A DNA stretch of 7,184 bases from Bacteroidota bacterium (GTDB taxonomy: Bacteria > Bacteroidota > Bacteroidia > Chitinophagales > Chitinophagaceae), in contig JAFAFV010000109.1 of assembly GCA_023423285.1 (NCBI GenBank), forward strand, positions 1-7,184, read 5' to 3'. The translations under genes were made by a program, and so were the position numbers. Positions 1 through 6,083 of the stretch are shown here, piece after piece. How positions within the stretch are numbered: the first letter of the stretch is position 1; each line of letters opens with the position of its first letter. The notes beneath the pieces are model-generated. The model searched no databases. It was given only the letters and a program-made list of their open reading frames with translations, and was not told where the DNA came from.

Positions 1-2015
1 GCTGTTCTCAGGCGAGATGAATCTGCCGGCTCCTTTCTGTAACCTCTCAAATACCTTTTCAGCCTGGTACTGTCGCCAAAACGTTCTGCCCATTCTTCCG
101 CCCTAACGGAGTCAGTATAATATTGCAGCCTGGGGTAATAAGAAGGCATTAAATTTCTTTTTGAAAAAGCCTCTACTTCGGCCTGGCTGCGCTTAGAGAG
201 TGAATCCAATAAATACTTTTCCATGATCATGCGCGAAATAGGCCCTGCTGAAGTAGCCCCGTAACCGCCATTGGCCACGATAACAGCCACGGCAATCTTA
301 GGATTTTCCTTTGGCGCAAAACATACAAATACCGAATGGTCTTTCAGTTTTTCGCGGGGCCTGCCGGGCAGTTTGATGTAGTTTTCAGCCGTCCCGGTTT
401 TTGCGCACACATTGATGCCCTCAATGCGGGCCACTCTTGCCGTGCCGTGTGTTACCACATCCTGCATGCCATTAATCACGGCATTATAAGCCGTGTCAGA
501 AATATGGGTCAGCACTTCATGCTTTTCACGGTATTTTGCAAGCAGCGGTGCGTCTTCGGGCCTTTCATCTTCAATGCTATCTACAAAATGCGGGATATAA
601 TAATAGCCTTTATTGGCAATGATGCACATGGCATTGGCCAGTTGCATCGGCGTGGTAAGCATTTTATCCTGCCCGATGCCTAGCGTAAGGTTGGTGCACG
701 ACGTCCACCTGCCGTTATTTTCTTTATCATAATCTTCAATAGTAGGAATGTTGCCTTTGTCTTCGCTGGGAAGATCAACCCCCAGTTTAACTCCAAATCC
801 AAACTTGTGCATGTAATCAGCCCATGCTTCAAATCCTTTTCTCACACCTCCCTTACTGGGGTTATCAACTGTAAGTCTGTAAATATGTGCGAAGTAAGAG
901 TTGCATGAATTGGCAATTGCCAGTCTTAAATTAGCCGCGTGCCCACCGCCCGCGTGGGTACAGGCAGGCTTACCAAAGCCGCAGCCATAATACCTGCCGC
1001 CACAGCCCAATCCAAATGCCGGCGTAATCACTCCTTCATCAAGAGCAACAAGGCCGCCAATGGGTTTAAAAGTAGAACCCGGCTCGTACACACCTTTAAT
1101 AGCGCGGTTCAGCAGCGGCGCTCTTACGTCTAAAGCCATGCGGCTGTAGTTAGTATTTTTTTCTGCTCCCGAAAGATCGTTGGGATTAAAAGTGGGGCCT
1201 GATGCCATAGCAAGAATGCCACCTGTTTTAGGATCAATTGCTACCACGGCGCCAACTTTATTGGCCATTAGTTTTTCAGCCAGCACCTGCAATTCTACGT
1301 CTAAATGCGTTTTGAGGCCGCGGCCTGCGATGGCTGTAGTATCAAAGTCGCCATTTTCATAAGGGCCTACAATTCGGTTCTTATTGTCTTTGATCATGTA
1401 TTGCACCCCTCGCTGGCCCATCAATACTTTTTCGTAATTGTACTCCATCCCATTTTTTCCAATATAATCACCCATGTGGTAAAAACCGCCCGAGCGTTCA
1501 ATATCGCGCGGGCTTACCTCGCTGATGTAACCAAGTATATGGGCGCCAACATTGTACGGGTAAATGCGAACCGGCCTTTCAACCAGGGCAAAGCCTGGAA
1601 ACCGCCAACTGTTTTCTTCAAACCTGGCCTGCATTTCGGGCGAAAGCAATCCTAAAAAAACAGAAGGCCTTACGCGTGAGTTTTTTAAAATGGCATCTAC
1701 TATTTTTTGCCTGAATGCTGCGGTATCAATTTGCATCAGTCTGCAAAACGCAAGGGTATCAATATTTTTTACTTCGTTGGGCGTAACCATCAGATCGAAC
1801 ATGATGGTATTGTTAAGAACAGGCTTGTTGTTACGGTCATAAATAATGCCCCGTTCGGGATACACAATTTTTTCGTAAACCGCATTATCATAAGCCAGTT
1901 GGTGGTATTTACTGCCAAATATCTGCAGGTTTATTAGTTGCAATACAATCACCACAAATACGGCTAAAAAGATAATGCGTACAATATAACTTCTTGACTG
2001 ATTAAACACCGACAT
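1..2015 (-). CDS. mrdA: Penicillin-binding protein 2 (elongasome transpeptidase), 3' end cut by window edge
   Basis: Class B penicillin-binding protein that cross-links peptidoglycan during lateral wall growth, normally with RodA and MreBCD at the inner membrane. The 671 visible codons show a short cytoplasmic N-terminus, one membrane segment (about residues 11-31), the ERGIIYDRN motif of the PBP dimerisation domain (54-62), and a transpeptidase domain from about 260. All three active-site motifs are intact: STFK (Ser314 nucleophile, Lys317), SCN (370-372) and KTGT (539-542). Between the first two lies a Cys/His-rich insert. No stop codon is reached before position 1, so the C-terminus is missing; homologues are of roughly this length, so little should be lost. 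The ATG at 2015 is preceded by AGGA with 9-nt spacing, and no alternative start lies close upstream. It follows mreD by 127 nt, and rodA is the expected next gene. The family and motifs are certain; assignment to PBP2 rather than PBP3 rests on motifs and neighbours. Confidence 0.96.
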   Translation of the reverse strand, partial: MSVFNQSRSYIVRIIFLAVFVVIVLQLINLQIFGSKYHQLAYDNAVYEKIVYPERGIIYDRNNKPVLNNTIMFDLMVTPNEVKNIDTLAFCRLMQIDTAAFRQKIVDAILKNSRVRPSVFLGLLSPEMQARFEENSWRFPGFALVERPVRIYPYNVGAHILGYISEVSPRDIERSGGFYHMGDYIGKNGMEYNYEKVLMGQRGVQYMIKDNKNRIVGPYENGDFDTTAIAGRGLKTHLDVELQVLAEKLMANKVGAVVAIDPKTGGILAMASGPTFNPNDLSGAEKNTNYSRMALDVRAPLLNRAIKGVYEPGSTFKPIGGLVALDEGVITPAFGLGCGGRYYGCGFGKPACTHAGGGHAANLRLAIANSCNSYFAHIYRLTVDNPSKGGVRKGFEAWADYMHKFGFGVKLGVDLPSEDKGNIPTIEDYDKENNGRWTSCTNLTLGIGQDKMLTTPMQLANAMCIIANKGYYYIPHFVDSIEDERPEDAPLLAKYREKHEVLTHISDTAYNAVINGMQDVVTHGTARVARIEGINVCAKTGTAENYIKLPGRPREKLKDHSVFVCFAPKENPKIAVAVIVANGGYGATSAGPISRMIMEKYLLDSLSKRSQAEVEAFSKRNLMPSYYPRLQYYTDSVRAEEWAERFGDSTRLKRYLRGYRKEPADSSRLRT

Positions 2016-2058
2016 AGAATACGATCCTATAAAAATTGATTGGGAAACCTGATGCGCG

Positions 2059-2066
2059 CAAATGTA
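2059..2066 (-). promoter_or_regulatory. Possible internal promoter (-7 element) for mrdA
   Basis: Read on the minus strand this is TACATTTG, an exact match to the Bacteroidetes -7 consensus TAnnTTTG, about 44 nt upstream of the mrdA ATG, inside the 127-nt mreD-mrdA spacer. The same ten bases, TACATTTGCG, occur upstream of the transketolase gene in this window. I find no good TTTG or TTG at the expected -33 spacing, so this is either a weak promoter or a chance match. If active, it would let mrdA (and rodA, if it follows) be transcribed separately from mreBCD. Confidence 0.4.
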
Positions 2067-2142
2067 CAATTACACAGGTGATAATTTAAGAATTTACAAT
2101 TTAAAAACCTGCTAATTTTTACAAATGCTTTAGCAATGCTGA

Positions 2143-2676
2143 TCATGCAACGTTTGTGCGGTATTTTAGTTGCCTGGGAAAGATCAGTTCTGCGATCAAT
2201 ATCATTAACATGCTAATGGCCGTTGTAGTGATCAGTTTCATTAAAAAATGAATGAAAGAGCCAAACGACAGCCACTCTAAAAACAACAGGTAGCTATTGT
2301 GTATTAGCGTTAATATCAAAGCATATAATGCATAAGCTCTAATACCCAGCGCTTTTGGCGAAGGCTCTTTATAACTAAATTCCGCAGTATCTTTTGACGC
2401 GAACATATTAATAATGAATGGCCTCAGGTAAGCGATCAGCGTACAGGCCGCGGCATGCAGGCCGGGCGTCATGGAAAAATAGTCTACCGACAGACCCAAC
2501 AAAAAGCCGAGCGCTAAAATGGCCATACGGTTCATATAAAACGGAAACCATAAAATAAACAGAAAATAAATATAAGGTGTAACTAACTGGTGCAGGTGTG
2601 GCATTACATCCAGCACATACACCTGTATGAAAACAAACAAGATAAAACGTAAAATATTTTTTACTAAATCGCTCAT
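2143..2676 (-). CDS. mreD: Rod shape-determining membrane protein MreD
   Basis: Small integral membrane protein of the elongasome, thought to link MreC, the MreB filaments and the PBP2/RodA synthase. The 177-residue product is strongly hydrophobic, with about five to six membrane segments (near 6-23, 33-48, 50-67, 70-90, 112-134 and 140-165). The block around 60-86, with GLSVDYF, TPGLHA and a following YLRP, resembles the conserved MreD core. Length is normal for the family. Its ATG shares one base with the mreC stop (TAATG), which indicates translational coupling and co-transcription. No Shine-Dalgarno sequence precedes it, as is common in this phylum. MreD sequences diverge quickly, so the call rests on topology, the core motif and the gene order mreB-mreC-mreD-mrdA. 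Confidence 0.93.
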   Translation of the reverse strand: MSDLVKNILRFILFVFIQVYVLDVMPHLHQLVTPYIYFLFILWFPFYMNRMAILALGFLLGLSVDYFSMTPGLHAAACTLIAYLRPFIINMFASKDTAEFSYKEPSPKALGIRAYALYALILTLIHNSYLLFLEWLSFGSFIHFLMKLITTTAISMLMILIAELIFPRQLKYRTNVA

Positions 2677-3548
2677 TATTTTTGTGCTAACCGTTCTATC
2701 ATGCGGCGCGTTTCTTCGTCAAGCGCTTTTTGCTCGCTGTACTTCATGTTTTCTACTACAAACACATGCTGCAGGCTGCCAAAGTTGGCCGCTGGTCTTA
2801 TTTTAAGAATTAAAAAATTAGTCGCGTCATCTTTCAATGCTCTTACCACGGTGCCCACCATTTGCCCGGCTGGGTAGCTTAATGAGTAGTTGCCCGTGAG
2901 CACGGTATCGCCACGCCTGATCGAATCTGTTTTAGGAATGCCATTTAGTATCAATTCCTTTGTGCTTTTGCCATCCCAGGAAAGCATGCCTGTGGAACCG
3001 GTTCTCTTTAATTGAACACTTAGTTTGTTGACCACATGCAGCAGCGTCATCACCTGACTAAAGTTGGGGCCTACGTTCACCACTTTACCTACCAGCCCGC
3101 CGTTAGAGCTTAGCACACCCATGTCTTCTTTAATACCTGATGAGCTGCCTTTGTTGATCTGCAAATAATTTTTATCGCTGTTTACCGTGCTGTAAAGTAC
3201 CTGCGCAGTGCGCCAAACAAACTGGCGGGCTTTACCGGTGGTGTCAAATCTGAGGCTGTCGGATTTTATAAAGGCAGTCGTATCTGCTACGGCAAAGTTT
3301 TGATTCAGCAGGTTCATCAGCGAGTCGTTCATGGCATGAATGCGCCTGTTTTCTTCCTTCATCGCAAAGAAATCTTCAAATGCATTGTATTTACTGTTGA
3401 AATAGCTGGTGATGCTCCCTGCCAAATTAAGGCCCTGCGCGCGATGGTACCTGTTGTAAGAAAACAGGAAATACAATGAAATGATTTGCAGGATGATGAA
3501 TGCAATAAATACGAAAAACCTGCGGATGAATAAGAATATGTTGCGCAA
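2676..3548 (-). CDS. mreC: Cell shape-determining protein MreC, apparent TTG start
   Basis: Bitopic membrane protein whose periplasmic part binds and activates PBP2. The 290-residue product has a basic N-terminus and one membrane helix (about 10-30), a coiled-coil-like stretch (about 55-83, rich in E, N, L and M), and a beta-rich MreC domain (about 112-268) with typical glycine turns such as NKGSSSGIKEDMGV and SYPAGQMVG. A short charged tail follows (272-290). The first codon is TTG at 3548-3546, with an in-frame TAG directly before it at 3551-3549. The next ATG, at residue 63, would remove the membrane anchor, and the N-terminus starting at TTG (MRNIFLFIRR) looks like family N-termini, so TTG is the most credible start. 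No Shine-Dalgarno is visible. The gene lies 94 nt after mreB and overlaps mreD by one base. Confidence 0.94.
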   Translation of the reverse strand: MRNIFLFIRRFFVFIAFIILQIISLYFLFSYNRYHRAQGLNLAGSITSYFNSKYNAFEDFFAMKEENRRIHAMNDSLMNLLNQNFAVADTTAFIKSDSLRFDTTGKARQFVWRTAQVLYSTVNSDKNYLQINKGSSSGIKEDMGVLSSNGGLVGKVVNVGPNFSQVMTLLHVVNKLSVQLKRTGSTGMLSWDGKSTKELILNGIPKTDSIRRGDTVLTGNYSLSYPAGQMVGTVVRALKDDATNFLILKIRPAANFGSLQHVFVVENMKYSEQKALDEETRRMIERLAQK

Positions 3549-3549
3549 C
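3540..3549. repeat. Perfect 10-bp palindrome over the mreC start codon
   Basis: GTTGCGCAAC is self-complementary and contains the TTG initiation codon of mreC (3548-3546) and its second codon. In mRNA it could only form a very tight fold or an intermolecular duplex, so a structural role is doubtful; as DNA it could be a protein-binding site. It may also be coincidence. The sequence is certain; the function is unknown. Confidence 0.5.
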
Positions 3550-3642
3550 TAATTTATGTGTTAAAGTTGATAAGTTAACAGGTTGACAAGGCCAGTGCTT
3601 TAATATTTCAACCTTTCAACCAAAAACATGCGCGCAGCGCTT
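3549..3642. repeat. mreB-mreC spacer with short tandem and inverted repeats
   Basis: This 94-nt non-coding spacer is built of related short words. TTTCAACC occurs twice in perfect tandem (3606-3613 and 3614-3621). AGGTTGA at 3580-3586 is an inverted copy of TCAACCT at 3608-3614, able to pair across a loop of about 21 nt. A GTTAAC palindrome (3574-3579) lies just before it, and a further GTTGA at 3566-3570. My impression is that AT-rich spacers made of GTTAAC/GGTTGA-like words are common in Bacteroidetes, but I could not check. No promoter with a TAnnTTTG element is visible here, so mreC is probably read through from mreB. A role as processing or attenuation signal is speculative. Confidence 0.45.
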
Positions 3643-4668
3643 TTATCTCATTACAAAAGGATACCTGTCATAATTCTTCAGCGCGATGCCTGTGCCGCGC
3701 ACCACACTTTTTAAAGGGTCGTCTGCAATATGTACCGGCAGTTTAATCTTCTGGCTGATCCTTTTATCAAGACCGCGCAGCAGGGCACCACCACCTGTAA
3801 GGTATAAGCCGCGGCGGTAAATATCGCTTGCCAGTTCAGGCGGGGTTTGTTCCAGCGCTTTTAGTATAGCTTCTTCAATTTTAAAAACACTTTTATCCAG
3901 CGCTTCTGCCACTTCCTGGTAGCTTACCATAATTTGCTTGGGAATACCTGTAACAAGGTCGCGACCGTTTACAGGAATATCATCCGGAGGGTTGTCCAGC
4001 TCTTTCATTGCAGAGCCGATCTGGATTTTAATTTGCTCGGCCGTGCGCTCACCAATCAAAAGGCTGTGGTAACGCCTTAGCGCTTCCATAATATCTGCGG
4101 TAAATTCGTCTCCGGCTACCCTGATGCTTTGATCGCAAACAATACCCGCCAGCGCAATTACGGTAATACCGGTAGTACCGCCGCCAATATCAATGATCAT
4201 GTTGCCAACGGGCTCTTCCACATCTATACCAATGCCCAGCGCCGCGGCCATTGGCTCGTGAATTAAATAAACTTCTTTAGCACCTGCCTGCTCCGCACTG
4301 TCTCTTACCGCTCTTTTTTCCACTTCTGTAATGGAGGAAGGAATGCAGATCATCATACGCCAGCTTGGGGGGAACAATGGCTTTTTAGGATATACGAGTT
4401 TGATGAGCTCACGGATCATCAATTCTGCAGCATTGAAATCAGCAATCACGCCGTCTTTAAGTGGGCGAACGGTACGGATACTCTCATGGGTTTTCTCGTG
4501 CATCATTAAGGCGCGCTTACCCACGGCCAACACTTCTTTAGGATTGTTTCTGTTTAGGGCAACGATACTCGGTTCATTTACAGCTACTTCATCATTATGT
4601 ATGATAAGGGTATTGGCCGTACCCAGGTCCATTGCTATTTCTTGTGTAAACCAATTGAACAGTCCCAT
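3643..4668 (-). CDS. mreB: Rod shape-determining protein MreB (bacterial actin)
   Basis: Actin-like ATPase that polymerises on the inner face of the cytoplasmic membrane and guides the PBP2/RodA wall-synthesis machine. The 341-residue length is typical. Visible motifs in order: a hydrophobic N-terminus (GLFNWF, residues 2-7) suited to membrane binding; phosphate-1 loop DLGTANT (14-20); HEPMAAA with the presumed catalytic Glu138; phosphate-2 loop DIGGGTT (160-166); GDEFTADI (186-193), characteristic of MreB; and the adenosine motif TGGGALLRGL (291-300). No key residue is missing. The ATG at 4668 follows an AT-rich leader with no Shine-Dalgarno. It is the first gene of the minus-strand cluster, with a good promoter candidate about 45 nt upstream, and is divergent from the transketolase gene. 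The call is essentially certain. Confidence 0.99.
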   Translation of the reverse strand: MGLFNWFTQEIAMDLGTANTLIIHNDEVAVNEPSIVALNRNNPKEVLAVGKRALMMHEKTHESIRTVRPLKDGVIADFNAAELMIRELIKLVYPKKPLFPPSWRMMICIPSSITEVEKRAVRDSAEQAGAKEVYLIHEPMAAALGIGIDVEEPVGNMIIDIGGGTTGITVIALAGIVCDQSIRVAGDEFTADIMEALRRYHSLLIGERTAEQIKIQIGSAMKELDNPPDDIPVNGRDLVTGIPKQIMVSYQEVAEALDKSVFKIEEAILKALEQTPPELASDIYRRGLYLTGGGALLRGLDKRISQKIKLPVHIADDPLKSVVRGTGIALKNYDRYPFVMR

Positions 4669-4709
4669 TTATATAAATTGCTTATAATTTGTGTAAAAGA
4701 ATGTGTTCG

Positions 4710-4741
4710 CAAAGGTGGCGGAAAATATTCAGATTAACAAA
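4710..4741 (-). promoter_or_regulatory. Probable promoter of the mreBCD-mrdA cluster
   Basis: On the minus strand, TTTG (4741-4738) is followed after 20 nt by CACCTTTG (4717-4710). This matches the Bacteroidetes sigma-ABfr pattern TTTG-N(about 19-21)-TAnnTTTG with one mismatch (C for T at the first base of the -7 box). It would place transcription initiation near 4703, giving a leader of about 35 nt before the mreB ATG. It is the best promoter candidate upstream of the cluster. The pattern is directly visible; activity is inferred. Confidence 0.6.
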
Positions 4742-4766
4742 GTAAAAACAGCAGTTTCGGCAGCCA

Positions 4767-4791
4767 TTAAGAAGGTTAAAGATTTTCTTAA
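4767..4791. repeat. Inverted repeat between the divergent promoters
   Basis: TTAAGAA (4767-4773) and TTCTTAA (4785-4791) are perfect 7-bp complements around an 11-nt spacer. The site lies upstream of the mreB promoter candidate (4710-4741) and upstream of the transketolase promoter candidate (4906-4933), so it would not be in either leader and is not a terminator for either gene. It could be an operator, but short AT-rich inverted repeats arise easily by chance. The rest of 4742-4905 shows no coding potential that I can support. Confidence 0.3.
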
Positions 4792-4905
4792 CATTTACAA
4801 ACCGGCTATAAAAAATCAGGCAAAAAGCTAAGCTTAAAAGAGGCTTCTGAAGGCATAAGCAGCACTACGCAAACGATTTAGGAGAAAAACATACCCGATA
4901 CTTTC

Positions 4906-4933
4906 TTTGGCCGCCATTTAACTGTTACATTTG
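4906..4933 (+). promoter_or_regulatory. Probable promoter of the transketolase subunit gene
   Basis: TTTG at 4906-4909 and TACATTTG at 4926-4933 match the two Bacteroidetes promoter boxes. The -7 box fits the TAnnTTTG consensus exactly; the 16-nt spacer is slightly shorter than usual. Transcription would begin near 4940, leaving an A-rich leader of about ten bases before the ATG at 4950, with no Shine-Dalgarno. The very short leader supports this ATG as the true start. Confidence 0.6.
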
Positions 4934-4949
4934 CGTACAAAATAAAAAA

Positions 4950-5909
4950 ATGGCACTTAAGGACATTCAATCATCAGGTACAAAAGACACGCGCAGCGGT
5001 TTTGGAGATGGCATTGCAGAAGCTGCCCGCGGCAATGAAAATATAGTTGCATTAACAGCAGATTTGCTGGGGTCTATGAAACTGAATCAGTTTGTGAAGG
5101 AGTTTCCTGAAAGATTTATTCAGTGCGGTATTGGCGAGGCTAATATGATCGGCATTGCTGCCGGGCTTACCATTGGAGGAAAAATTCCTTTTACAACCAC
5201 TTTTGCTAACTTTAGCACCGGACGGGTGTATGATCAAATCCGCCAGTCTGTAGCTTACAGTGGCAAAAATGTAAAAATTTGTGCTTCGCACGCGGGTGTA
5301 ACCCTGGGTGAAGACGGCGCCACCCACCAAATACTGGAAGACATTGGCATGATGAAAATGCTGCCGGGCATGACAGTAATTGTTCCCTGTGATTATACTC
5401 AAACCAAAGCAGCTACCAAGGCTATTGCAGAGTTTGAAGGCCCTGTGTACCTAAGATTTGGACGCCCGGCCTGGCCCATATTTACTAAAGAAGAAGATTT
5501 TGTAATAGGAAAAGCGCAGCAATTTTCTGAAGGCACTGATGTAAGCATTTTTGCCTGCGGCCACCTGGTATGGAATGCCATACAAGCCGGCGCTGAACTG
5601 GAAGCCAAAGGCATTAGCGTGGAAGTGATTAACCTGCACACCATTAAACCGCTTGACGAAGAAGCTATCCTGAACTCGATTAAAAAAACCAAATGTGCCG
5701 TAACTGCAGAAGAGCATAATATTTATGGCGGCATGGGCGAAGCCGTGGCGCACGTGGCTGCTAAAAATTTCCCCATCCCGATTGAATTTGTGGGTACCAA
5801 AGACACTTTTGGCGAAAGCGGAACACCCAATGAACTGCTGAAAAAATACGGAATGGATGTAAGCGATATTGTAAAGGCGGCTGAAAGCGTGATGGCAAGA
5901 AAGGGATGA
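4950..5909 (+). CDS. Transketolase, C-terminal subunit (split transketolase)
   Basis: Half of a two-subunit, thiamine-diphosphate-dependent transketolase, which moves two-carbon ketol units between sugar phosphates in the non-oxidative pentose phosphate pathway (cytoplasm). The 319 residues cover the pyrimidine-binding domain (about 10-175) and the C-terminal domain (about 190-315). Visible family features: GIGEANMIGIAAG, with Glu63 the presumed cofactor-activating glutamate; FANFSTGRVYDQIRQ (85-99); HAGVTLGEDGATHQ with Asp122 and His126; LHTIKPLD (229-236); and EEHNIYGGMGEAVA (254-267). The diphosphate-binding N-terminal domain is absent, and the start is fixed by the promoter and the family-like N-terminus, so this is a natural split subunit, not a truncation. 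Oddly, no gene for the N-terminal partner (about 270-285 residues) adjoins it: upstream is a non-coding divergent spacer, downstream a restriction gene. A related 1-deoxyxylulose-5-phosphate synthase half is less likely. Confidence 0.93.
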   Translation: MALKDIQSSGTKDTRSGFGDGIAEAARGNENIVALTADLLGSMKLNQFVKEFPERFIQCGIGEANMIGIAAGLTIGGKIPFTTTFANFSTGRVYDQIRQSVAYSGKNVKICASHAGVTLGEDGATHQILEDIGMMKMLPGMTVIVPCDYTQTKAATKAIAEFEGPVYLRFGRPAWPIFTKEEDFVIGKAQQFSEGTDVSIFACGHLVWNAIQAGAELEAKGISVEVINLHTIKPLDEEAILNSIKKTKCAVTAEEHNIYGGMGEAVAHVAAKNFPIPIEFVGTKDTFGESGTPNELLKKYGMDVSDIVKAAESVMARKG

Positions 5910-6083
5910 TATAAAGTTTAATCGCTTTCTTTTAAAAAGGGTATAACGTTAGCTGAAAAACTCTATTGCGGAAAATTCTGGTGTTAAGTTTTCCCCACAC
6001 CGTTTGCCACCTTAGCAGGAAAATATATATTAGCCGATAGGTGTCGCTAAATGGACGCTTACTTCAAACGAGACAGCCAAAAA
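5910..6083. other. Intergenic region between transketolase subunit and restriction-modification gene
   Basis: No gene is supported here. GGAAAATT (5970-5977) can pair with AGTTTTCC (5987-5994, one G-T pair) around a 9-nt loop, starting 61 nt after the transketolase stop. It is followed by a C-rich stretch, not a T tract, so it is at best a weak terminator candidate; an alternative fold pairs GGTGT (5980-5984) with ACACC (5997-6001). The stretch 6020-6032 is AT-rich (AAATATATATTA). There is no convincing TAnnTTTG element; TTTG at 6003-6006 lacks the TA. An alternative ATG for the next gene lies at 6051, preceded by AGGTG. Confidence 0.4.

Noticed and set aside
336..1937. Several plus-strand open frames of 60-116 codons opposite mrdA
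   Set aside because: They lie antisense to a continuous PBP2 reading frame with intact motifs, overlap one another, and have no family-like features; they are shadows.
4331..4687. 118-codon plus-strand open frame opposite mreB
   Set aside because: It is antisense to a conserved part of mreB and shows no recognisable domain or upstream signal.
5052..5753. Three minus-strand open frames opposite the transketolase gene
   Set aside because: They overlap the conserved transketolase frame and one another, and their sequences look like reverse-strand reads of it.
5970..6001. Rho-independent terminator after the transketolase gene
   Set aside because: The hairpin is short and AT-rich, lies 61 nt past the stop, and is followed by a C-rich stretch, not a run of T; kept only as a note in the intergenic entry.
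6035..6083. Possible recombination or attachment site before the restriction-modification gene
   Set aside because: I looked for paired inverted arms or a repeat of this stretch elsewhere in the window and found none; no integrase or tRNA is present.
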